The notes under the pieces are model-generated. The model did not search any database and was not told the DNA's origin. It saw only the letters and a program-made list of their open reading frames with translations. Positions 1 to 5,712 of a DNA stretch of 10,103 nt are shown in pieces. Source of the DNA: DATBIO01 sp036556965 (GTDB lineage: Bacteria; Acidobacteriota; Vicinamibacteria; Fen-336); assembly GCA_036556965.1 (NCBI GenBank), contig DATBIO010000256.1:1-10103 (forward strand), given 5' to 3'. The position numbers and the translations under genes were made by a program. The stretch's first letter is position 1, and each line of letters begins with the position of its first letter.

Positions 1-2536
1 CGGGGGCCGGCTGCGCGGGCGCGCCGCGCCGGCCCGCCACGCGCGGGTCCGCGCTCTCGAAAACGGGGTCCGCCACCACGGCCACGGTGGTGGACGACGG
101 CAGCCCGGGCGCCGCCCCTTCCTTGCGCAGGGCGAGGAGCACGGATGCGGAAGGGGCGAAGACGATCTCGTGGTCGCGGAGCAGGGGAAGGTCGGCGCCC
201 TCCACGGGCGAGGGCAGGGCGCCGAACGGGACATAGGCCAGGGCCCCGGAGGCGACCACGAGCAGCCGCTTGCCCTTCCAGTCCGTGGCCAGGCGGGGTG
301 CGATCCCGCCCAGGAGCAGGCGGCTGAGCGCGGACGATTCGGCGGCCAGGCGGCGGTCGGCCTCGGCCAGGAGGGCGGGGGAGCGCGCGTGCCGCCGCTC
401 GGTCAGGAGCCGATGGACGGTGCGCGCCGCGTCCTCGATGGGAGCCTGGCCGGGAAGGGCGTGGCTGAGGAGCGAGGACGGGGTGACCGCCCACAGGAAG
501 CTGCGCTCCTTGGCCAGGTAGAACTCGAGGAGCACCGTCTCCTCGTCGAGGAGATCCCGGCGCACCTGCTCGACGGTGGCGGGCACGGGCTGGGTCAGGG
601 CCGCGTAGCGCGGACTCTCCTGGCGCATGCGCGCGAGCAGCTGGGCGTGGGCCTGAGACGCCTCCTCGAGCTCCCGCCGCGCGAGGGCCTGCTCTTCCGC
701 GGGGCCCTCGCGGGCCAGCACCCGCGAGAGGCGCGCGGTGGACCCGCTCAGGCGCTTCTGCAGGGAGCGCTCGCGCTCGAGGAGCGCGGGGTCCACACCC
801 TGCCGGATGTCCGCCCGCGCCTCCACCAGCGCCTCCAGGAGCACGCGCGCCCGCGCCCGCTCGCTGGTCTGGAGGGCCGCCGCGTCGTGCCCGGCCTCCG
901 CCTCCTCCTCGTGCAGGCGCATGAGGAGGTCGATGTACAGGCCGTAGGTGTCCTGCTCCGCGGCCACGTACGACGCGCGCAGCTCCGGGCTGGTCACCGC
1001 GGAGCGCAGCTTCTCCGTGAGGGCGACGGCGGCTTCCGCACGGGCCAGCGCCTCGCGCAGGTTGCCACGGTCACGCTCGATGCCCGCGATGGCCACCAGC
1101 GTCTCCGCCTCGGAGTACCGCTGGCCGATGGCTTGGTGGATGGCCAGCGACTCGCCCAGGCGCTGCAACCCCGCCTGCGTGTCGCCGAAGCGGTGGAGGT
1201 TGCGGCCGAGGGTGTGCAGGGTGGCCGCCTCCGCGGCCCGGTCGTGCATCTGCCGTCGCAGCTCGAGCGAGCGCAGCCCCAGGGCGATGGCGCGCTCGTG
1301 CTCGCCACGCCGGCTGAGGACCTTGGCCATGTTGTTCAGGGTGCGCGCCTCCACGTCCGGCACCTCGGCCGCCCGGGCCAGGGAGAGCGCCTCCTCGAGG
1401 AGGGCGAAGGCCCGCGGGTCGTCTCCCAGGTCCATCTGGAGGGTGGCCATGTTGCCAAGGGTCATCGCCCGGTGGTCCCGGCGGCCCGTCGTCCGCGATA
1501 CGGCCAGCGCCCGCTCGTAGGACTCGAACGCGCGCTCGCGCTCGCCCAGCGCCTTGTAGGCGTTCCCGAGGTTGTTCAGGGCACGGGCCTGGCCGCGGGA
1601 GCTGCCCGCCTCCGTGGAGAGGGCCAGCGCTTCCGTGTAGCGCTCCACCGCCCGCTCCGCCTCGCCCGTGCGGTCGAAGACCACTCCGATGCCGCTCACG
1701 GCGGCGGAGAGGAGCCGCGGGCTGTGGAGGGCCCGCGCCATGGCCGCCGCCTCCTCGAGGTGGGCCCGCGCCGCCTCGAACTCGCCCGTGCGGAACCTGA
1801 TCCAGCTCAGCTCGAGGACGGCGTGCGCTTCGCCCTCGCGGTCACCGGCAGTCTTGAACCGGCCGCGCGCCTTCTCGAGCGTCTCCAGGGCTTCCGGTTG
1901 TCCGGCGTCGAACTGCGCGCGCCCTCGCATGACCAGCGCGACCGCCTGTCCGCGCGCGTCTCCCGCCGTCAGGAACCCCGCCGCGGCGCTCTCCAGGCGC
2001 ACGAGGGCCTGGCGCCGGCTCTCCCCCGTTCCGTCGTTCAGGAGGCGGATGCCGTCGGCGAGGGCGTCATCGGCGGCCGCCAGGGCGCGGTCCGCGTCGG
2101 TCGCCGCGCGGGGCTCCTCGACGCGGACCTGGTAGGTCCCGGGGCGCCCCTCGCCGTCGGACCGCGCCTCCAGGACGTAGGCGCCGCTCGTGGGCGCGAC
2201 GGCCAGGAGCCGGAGCGACGTGAGCGTGTCGGCGGGCGCCTCGCGCCGCGCCAGGACCGTGCCCTTGTCGTCCCGGAGGGCCAGGGCCACGCGCGGCCCG
2301 TTCTCGCGGACCTCGACCTGGAGCAGCTGTCCCGCTTCGAGGGCGAGAAGGTGGCGGCGGGCCGCCTTGACGTCGAGCGCGAAGTCCGCGGCTCCGCCGA
2401 ACACCACGTCGACCGCGGGCACGTCCTGGCCGGCGCGCGCCGCCTGGGCAGAGAAGACCAGGACGAGGGCCGCGGCGCGGGCGGACGCGCCGCGCCAGGT
2501 TCCCGCCAGGGGCCGGGCTGGGGGCTTCACGGACAT
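1..2536 (-). CDS. Exported TPR-CHAT domain protein (3' end outside window)
   Basis: The minus strand is open for 845 codons from the ATG at 2536 to the window edge, so the C-terminus is missing. Residues 1-35 look like a signal peptide: a basic start, hydrophobic core AAALVLVF and an ARA cleavage motif before Gly36. Residues about 45-140 are beta-rich and resemble a PPC-type domain. About 175-510 is a run of TPR units with repeated patterns such as NNLGNAYKALGERERAFESY. About 520-640 is helical and charged. From about 655 a CHAT (caspase-like) domain begins, with LLVVASGALAYVPFGALP near 758-775 and VVADPVF near 820. The His and Cys catalytic motifs of CHAT proteases would lie further on and cannot be checked. 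An in-frame ATG at 2572 would add 12 residues; neither start has a strong ribosome site. It is the last visible gene of the sigma-factor operon. TPR-CHAT architecture is clear; protease activity and target are inferred. Confidence 0.9.
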   Translation of the reverse strand, partial: MSVKPPARPLAGTWRGASARAAALVLVFSAQAARAGQDVPAVDVVFGGAADFALDVKAARRHLLALEAGQLLQVEVRENGPRVALALRDDKGTVLARREAPADTLTSLRLLAVAPTSGAYVLEARSDGEGRPGTYQVRVEEPRAATDADRALAAADDALADGIRLLNDGTGESRRQALVRLESAAAGFLTAGDARGQAVALVMRGRAQFDAGQPEALETLEKARGRFKTAGDREGEAHAVLELSWIRFRTGEFEAARAHLEEAAAMARALHSPRLLSAAVSGIGVVFDRTGEAERAVERYTEALALSTEAGSSRGQARALNNLGNAYKALGERERAFESYERALAVSRTTGRRDHRAMTLGNMATLQMDLGDDPRAFALLEEALSLARAAEVPDVEARTLNNMAKVLSRRGEHERAIALGLRSLELRRQMHDRAAEAATLHTLGRNLHRFGDTQAGLQRLGESLAIHQAIGQRYSEAETLVAIAGIERDRGNLREALARAEAAVALTEKLRSAVTSPELRASYVAAEQDTYGLYIDLLMRLHEEEAEAGHDAAALQTSERARARVLLEALVEARADIRQGVDPALLERERSLQKRLSGSTARLSRVLAREGPAEEQALARRELEEASQAHAQLLARMRQESPRYAALTQPVPATVEQVRRDLLDEETVLLEFYLAKERSFLWAVTPSSLLSHALPGQAPIEDAARTVHRLLTERRHARSPALLAEADRRLAAESSALSRLLLGGIAPRLATDWKGKRLLVVASGALAYVPFGALPSPVEGADLPLLRDHEIVFAPSASVLLALRKEGAAPGLPSSTTVAVVADPVFESADPRVAGRRGAPAQPAP

Positions 2537-2618
2537 GGCTCTCGGGATGCGGGTTCGTCGAGATTCTGGCATGACCGCCGGTGGCCCGCGGCGACGCCGC
2601 GCCGCGTCGGCCGCTACG

Positions 2619-2927
2619 TCACTTGGTCGTCGATACCGCCGGCGGCGGCCCCGGGGCGGCCACGTGATAGCGGCGCTCGAGGGCCTCGCTCTCGCCCGGG
2701 GGCAGGCGCCCTGCGGCATGGTCCTGGAGGAGGACGCTCTCCACCCCGAGCACGCGCGCGCGCAGCTCGGGGTGCGTGAGGTAGGCGGCTTCCAGGGCCT
2801 CGACCTCGGTCTCGGGCAGGAGCCCGAGCAGGTACTGGCGGATCCCCGCGTCGTCGAGCTCGGGCATGCGCCGCACGAGGCCGGCGGAGCCCCGCTTCGT
2901 GGTGCCGTTCCCGTGCTCGGAGCTCAT
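2619..2927 (-). CDS. Small soluble protein duplicating the anti-sigma-like cytoplasmic domain
   Basis: This gene encodes 102 residues. Residues 29-87 align without gaps to residues 13-71 of the membrane protein encoded at 3318-4181, with about 34 of 59 identities counted by eye. Shared landmarks include YLL-LLPE-E-EALE-AY, PE, VE-LL-D, AGRL and ERRY. It has no cysteine, no membrane segment and no signal peptide, and it stops soon after the shared domain, so it looks like a free cytoplasmic version. The ATG at 2927 is chosen because GGAGGG lies just upstream and the codon overlaps the previous stop as ATGA, implying translational coupling. A later ATG at 2867 is possible. The domain type is known to me from sigma-factor operons of Acidobacteriota-like genomes but has no name I can give. 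Role as a competitor or adaptor for the sigma factor is inference. Confidence 0.75.
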   Translation of the reverse strand: MSSEHGNGTTKRGSAGLVRRMPELDDAGIRQYLLGLLPETEVEALEAAYLTHPELRARVLGVESVLLQDHAAGRLPPGESEALERRYHVAAPGPPPAVSTTK

Positions 2928-3193
2928 CGTCCCTCCGAGGGGAGCGCGCGCGCCGCGGCCCGCCGGGGGGGCACACGGGGGGCGACGCAGACGCGCGCCT
3001 CGCCGCTGGGCAGGATCACGACGTGGTCGGAGGTCGTCTCGGCGCCCGGCCGGGCCGCATCGTCGAACGTCACCAGGGGAACCTCCTGTCGGCACCGGGG
3101 GCAGTACGTGCGCCGCGGGCGGGCCGACGCCGGGAGGGCGTCACGTGTCGCCACGGCAACCTCCATACGAGCCGTTTGGCCACGGAACGCCAC
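2924..3193 (-). CDS. Small CxxC zinc-ribbon-like protein
   Basis: An 89-residue frame starts at GTG 3193, with a purine-rich GAGGGCAGGG immediately upstream. An ATG at 3166 would give 80 residues but has no visible ribosome site. The protein has a basic N-terminus, then YCPRC (Cys31, Cys34), an acidic middle, HVVILPSGEARVC (Cys69), and an Arg/Ala-rich tail. CxxC followed by one more cysteine suggests half or an incomplete zinc ribbon, or metal binding in a dimer. The stop overlaps the next ATG (ATGA). I do not recognise the family. Support comes from its position in a co-directional operon, the coupled stop/start and the CxxC motif. In such GC-rich DNA a chance frame of this size is possible, so confidence is moderate. 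Confidence 0.6.
   Translation of the reverse strand: MAFRGQTARMEVAVATRDALPASARPRRTYCPRCRQEVPLVTFDDAARPGAETTSDHVVILPSGEARVCVAPRVPPRRAAARALPSEGR
2931..2936 (-). promoter_or_regulatory. Ribosome binding site fixing the start at 2927
   Basis: The minus strand reads GGAGGG-ACG-ATG here. It is a clear Shine-Dalgarno sequence lying inside the end of the preceding reading frame. It supports the 2927 start over the long upstream extension of the same frame. Confidence 0.7.
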
Positions 3194-3317
3194 CCCTGCC
3201 CTCGCGTCGTGCGAGGCAAGGCGGCCGAGGAGCCCTCAAGCGCCAGAGGGAGCGCCAGGGCGACAAACCAGGGGACTCTCGACCCAATAGTGCACCCGGA
3301 GGCGGGAACGTGTCGAA
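3194..3317 (-). other. Intercistronic gap with short direct repeat
   Basis: This 124-bp gap separates the anti-sigma-like gene from the zinc-ribbon-like gene. It contains a direct repeat AGCGCCAG (plus strand, near 3239-3257, two copies 3-4 bp apart) and a weak GCCCT/AGGGC pairing around it on the minus strand. I see no convincing promoter or terminator. The gap is the largest within the minus-strand operon, so a secondary promoter or processing site is possible but not shown. Confidence 0.3.
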
Positions 3318-4181
3318 TCATTTCTCGTGTCGCGGCCGTCCACTCACTCGCAGGAAGTACCGTTGGAGGGGCTCGTCCGGGGCATCCGGGTCGGCCAGCG
3401 ACACCAGGTAGTCGCCCGGGGCCATCGTCACCGCGGGGACGCTCACCGAGGCCAGGAGGGCGGGGCGCCCCCGCCGCCCGGCCGGCTCCGCCGGGCCCAC
3501 CCAGACGAGGGCGCCTTCGACGGTGGCCAGGGTGGCCTGCAGCCGGGAGGCGCCCACGAGGCTGCCGGGGTCGCCTTCCAGCTCGAGGACGACGGCGGCG
3601 GTACCCGCCGGGATGCTCAGGTCCCGCCGGCCCTCCGCGCCCCGCAGCAACGTGGGTGAGAGCGCGACGACCAGCGGCGCCGCCGCGGGCCGAGGGCCGG
3701 GCGCGCCGTCCACTGCCTTGGAAGGGGGCGACGGCTCGGCCTGCGCGACGGTGGTGGCGGGGGGGGTCGCGAGAGCCTCGGGCGTGGTGTCGCGCCACTT
3801 CCATACGGAGACGCCCACGACGCCCAGGACCACCGCCGCGGCCAGGGCCGCGGGTCCCCTCCACGCCGCCCGCTGCCGGAGGGCAGCGCGCGCGCCGGCG
3901 CCGGGTCCCGCGGCCGCTCGGAGCGCCCGGGCCAGCGCCACGCGCTCCTGCAGGCGCGGGGCGGTGAGGTAGCGGCGCTCGAAGTGCGCCCGGTCGCCCT
4001 CGCCCAGCCGGCCCGCCACGTAGTCGTCCAGCAGGTCGTGCTCGACGTCGCGGACGCGGTCGAGCATCTCGGGATCGACGACGTATGCCTCTTCCAGCGC
4101 CTCCGCCTCCGGCTCGGGCAGGAGGAGGAGGAGGTAGCGCCGGATGCGGGCGTCGTCGATGGGGGCCGGAGGGCGGCTCAC
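3318..4181 (-). CDS. Single-pass membrane protein, probable anti-sigma factor
   Basis: This gene encodes 287 residues with three visible parts. Residues 1-90 are a helical, acidic cytoplasmic domain (YLLLLLPEPEAEALEEAY, VEHDLLDDYVAGRL, FERRYL). Residues about 111-128 are a transmembrane helix (AALAAAVVLGVVGVSVWKW) preceded by Arg residues, which predicts the N-terminus inside. Residues 130-175 are a Pro/Ala-rich linker, and 180-280 form a beta-rich outer domain. The layout is that of a transmembrane anti-sigma factor, but the protein contains no cysteine, so the classic zinc HCC motif of ZAS anti-sigma factors is absent. It starts at GTG 4181 with AGGAGG very close upstream (2 nt), 86 bp after the sigma gene. 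A FecR-like or otherwise unnamed regulator is an alternative reading. Topology is well supported; sigma binding is inferred from gene order. Confidence 0.85.
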   Translation of the reverse strand: MSRPPAPIDDARIRRYLLLLLPEPEAEALEEAYVVDPEMLDRVRDVEHDLLDDYVAGRLGEGDRAHFERRYLTAPRLQERVALARALRAAAGPGAGARAALRQRAAWRGPAALAAAVVLGVVGVSVWKWRDTTPEALATPPATTVAQAEPSPPSKAVDGAPGPRPAAAPLVVALSPTLLRGAEGRRDLSIPAGTAAVVLELEGDPGSLVGASRLQATLATVEGALVWVGPAEPAGRRGRPALLASVSVPAVTMAPGDYLVSLADPDAPDEPLQRYFLRVSGRPRHEK

Positions 4182-4183
4182 AC

Positions 4184-4189
4184 CCTCCT
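4184..4189 (-). promoter_or_regulatory. Ribosome binding site of the anti-sigma-like gene
   Basis: The minus strand reads AGGAGG-GT-GTG, a perfect Shine-Dalgarno core unusually close to the GTG. No other in-frame start lies before the conserved YLLLLLPE motif, so the GTG at 4181 is accepted. Confidence 0.6.
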
Positions 4190-4267
4190 GTGCGCGACCG
4201 CCCGTGTTCGTGTCGTGGGGGTGTCGCGAGGATCAGCCATGGCCGTCCCTTCCCACCGCCGGGGGCG

Positions 4268-4870
4268 TCACCGCTTTCCGGCGGACAGGGGCGCGGTGCG
4301 CGCGCCGAGACAGGAGCCGATGCAGGCCTCCAGGCGGTCGCGCAGCCGCTGGGCCCGGTTTCGGAGCGCGCTCTCCGTGAGTCCGAGCTCGCGGGCGAGG
4401 CGCCGGCGCCCCTCGATCCGCGTCCTTCCCTCCGATACGTAGTAGGAGAGGATGAGGCCGCGGCCGTCGGAGGGCAGCTCGCCGAGGCATCGGCCGAGGC
4501 AGTCGTGGAGCGCATCGTCGTGGGGAGGCTCCACGGCCGCGCGGCGACCGTCGAGGTCCTCCGCCGCCGCTCGCTTCGACTCCGGCCGCCGCCAGTACTC
4601 CAGCAGGACCAGCCGCGCGATGCCGTGCGTGTACCGGGGCACGTCGTCCACGGCCACGCCCTCGTGCAGCCGCGCGGCCAGGCGGTCGAGGGCGTCGTCG
4701 GCGCACTCGTCGGGCGCCTCCGTGCCCCGCCAGGTGAAGAAGTGCACGAGGGCGCGCCGCAGCTCCTCGTACGCCGCCCCCGCGCGCTCGGCGTCCGGGG
4801 CGAGCCGCGCCAGCAGACAGGCGAACGCCTCCGCCGTGAGGCCGCCCCCAGGCCCACGTCTGGATGACAA
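4268..4870 (-). CDS. ECF-like RNA polymerase sigma factor
   Basis: This gene encodes 200 residues. Residues about 33-105 resemble sigma region 2 (YEELRRALVHFFTWRG, then DDALDRLAARL and ARLVLLEYWRR). Residues about 120-185 resemble region 4 with a helix-turn-helix (LARELGLTESALRNRAQRLRDRL) preceded by ELPSDGRGLILSYY. Length and the lack of regions 1 and 3 fit a group IV (ECF-type) sigma factor. From memory, closely similar proteins are common and unnamed in Acidobacteriota. The first usable codon is TTG at 4870: an in-frame TGA lies 30 nt upstream, and no ATG or GTG occurs before region 2. The start lacks a Shine-Dalgarno sequence. It is the promoter-proximal gene of the minus-strand operon and faces sufC. 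Sigma identity is strong; the regulon is unknown, and autoregulation is likely by analogy only. Confidence 0.85.
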   Translation of the reverse strand: MSSRRGPGGGLTAEAFACLLARLAPDAERAGAAYEELRRALVHFFTWRGTEAPDECADDALDRLAARLHEGVAVDDVPRYTHGIARLVLLEYWRRPESKRAAAEDLDGRRAAVEPPHDDALHDCLGRCLGELPSDGRGLILSYYVSEGRTRIEGRRRLARELGLTESALRNRAQRLRDRLEACIGSCLGARTAPLSAGKR

Positions 4871-4879
4871 GGTAGAGCC

Positions 4880-4885
4880 AGTATA
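4880..4885 (-). promoter_or_regulatory. Possible -10 box of the sigma-factor operon
   Basis: The minus strand reads TATACT, one base from TATAAT, nine bases before the TTG start. If used, transcription would begin about 3 nt before the TTG, giving an almost leaderless message. No good -35 sequence stands 16-18 bp upstream, so this is tentative. An ECF-type promoter cannot be excluded. Confidence 0.3.
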
Positions 4886-4918
4886 GACCGCGTAAGTTCA
4901 TAGGTGGCTGCATTTGGA

Positions 4919-4942
4919 ATACTTGACGGAAAGGTCAAGATT
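4919..4942. promoter_or_regulatory. Inverted-repeat operator, likely for the Rrf2/IscR-type regulator
   Basis: ATACTTGAC and GTCAAGATT flank a 6-bp centre; CTTGAC and GTCAAG are exact inverted copies. The left half matches the E. coli IscR type 1 half-site ATASYYGAC (consensus recalled from memory) at all nine positions, and the right half matches GTCRRSTAT at seven. The centre is one base shorter than in E. coli. The dyad covers the -35 box and part of the spacer of the sufC promoter, a repressor-type position, and an Rrf2 gene ends the same operon. That the operon's Rrf2 protein binds here is inference. Confidence 0.65.
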
Positions 4943-4951
4943 GAATATAGT
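4923..4951 (+). promoter_or_regulatory. Sigma-70 promoter of the suf operon, predicted leaderless start
   Basis: TTGACG (4923-4928) and TATAGT (4946-4951) are each one base from consensus and are separated by exactly 17 bp. Standard spacing places the transcription start at 4958, the A of the sufC ATG. No Shine-Dalgarno sequence precedes that ATG, which agrees with a leaderless mRNA. The AT content here stands out from the surrounding GC-rich sequence. Confidence 0.75.
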
Positions 4952-4957
4952 CGCCCC

Positions 4958-5710
4958 ATGCTCGAGATCCGCAACCTGCACGCCAGCGTCGGCGGCAACG
5001 CGATCCTGCGCGGCCTCGACCTGCGTGTGCAGGCGGGCGAGGTCCACGCCATCATGGGCCCCAACGGGTCGGGGAAGAGCACGCTCGCCCACGTGCTGGC
5101 CGGGCGGCCCGGCTACGAGGTGACGGCAGGCTCGGTGAGCTACCTCGGACGCGACCTCCTGGCCATGAGCGCCGAGGAGCGCGCGCGCGAGGGCCTGTTC
5201 CTGGCCTTCCAGTACCCGGTGGAGATCCCGGGGGTGAGCAACCTGTACTTCCTGCGCGCGGCCCTCAACGCCGTGCGCAAGCACCGCGGCCAGCCCGAGG
5301 TGGACGCCTTCGACTTCCTGGCCCTCGTGAAGGAGAAGGCGAAGCTCGTCGACATGGACGACGCCCTCCTCAAGCGCTCCGTCAACGAGGGCTTCTCGGG
5401 CGGGGAGAAGAAGCGCAACGAGATCCTCCAGATGGCGGTGCTGGACCCGCGCCTGGCCGTCCTGGACGAGACCGACTCCGGCCTCGACATCGACGCCCTG
5501 CGCCTGGTGGCGGACGGCGTGAACCGGCTGCGCAGCCCCGAGAGGGCGATGGTGCTGGTCACCCACTACCAGCGCCTGCTGGAGTACGTGGTGCCCGACG
5601 CGGTGCACGTGCTCATGGAGGGCCGCATCGCGAGGTCGGGAGGCAAGGAGCTGGCCCTCGAGCTCGAGAAGAAGGGCTACGAGTGGCTGGAGGCGGCGCC
5701 CGCGCGCTGA
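4958..5710 (+). CDS. sufC: Fe-S cluster assembly ATPase SufC
   Basis: SufC is the ABC-type ATPase of the cytoplasmic SufBCD scaffold; ATP hydrolysis drives the conformational change needed for cluster assembly. The 250 residues carry Walker A GPNGSGKST (34-42), the Q-loop Gln85 in FLAFQYPVEIPGVSNLYFLR, a signature SGGEKKR (147-153), Walker B LAVLDE (166-171) with the D-loop SGLD, and His203 as the switch histidine. The FQYPVEIPGVS and NEGFSGGEKKRNE stretches are typical of SufC rather than of transport ATPases. Length is normal. The ATG at 4958 matches the usual MLEI start; a longer frame from GTG 4904 is unlikely because it begins upstream of the predicted promoter. It is first in the operon, 2 bp before sufD. 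The usual sufB partner gene is not adjacent. Confidence 0.97.
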   Translation: MLEIRNLHASVGGNAILRGLDLRVQAGEVHAIMGPNGSGKSTLAHVLAGRPGYEVTAGSVSYLGRDLLAMSAEERAREGLFLAFQYPVEIPGVSNLYFLRAALNAVRKHRGQPEVDAFDFLALVKEKAKLVDMDDALLKRSVNEGFSGGEKKRNEILQMAVLDPRLAVLDETDSGLDIDALRLVADGVNRLRSPERAMVLVTHYQRLLEYVVPDAVHVLMEGRIARSGGKELALELEKKGYEWLEAAPAR

Positions 5711-5712
5711 CC

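Noticed and set aside
170..2779. An 869-codon plus-strand open frame opposite the CHAT gene
   Set aside because: Its translation is low in domain-like pattern and rich in Arg, Gly, Ala and Glu; the opposite strand gives a clear TPR-CHAT protein. Stop codons are rare in all frames at this GC content.
4910..4938. A minus-strand promoter using TTGACC from the other arm of the dyad
   Set aside because: The sequence 17 bp downstream is AAATGC, which does not resemble a -10 box; the TTGAC on this strand is simply the palindrome.
4904..4957. An 18-residue N-terminal extension of SufC from GTG 4904
   Set aside because: It begins upstream of the predicted promoter, has no ribosome site, and SufC proteins normally start at MLEI.
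3070..5082. A 670-codon minus-strand frame crossing the sigma and anti-sigma-like genes and the suf promoter
   Set aside because: It runs through the promoter region into sufC and is low complexity; the two genes it covers have recognisable domains in other frames.
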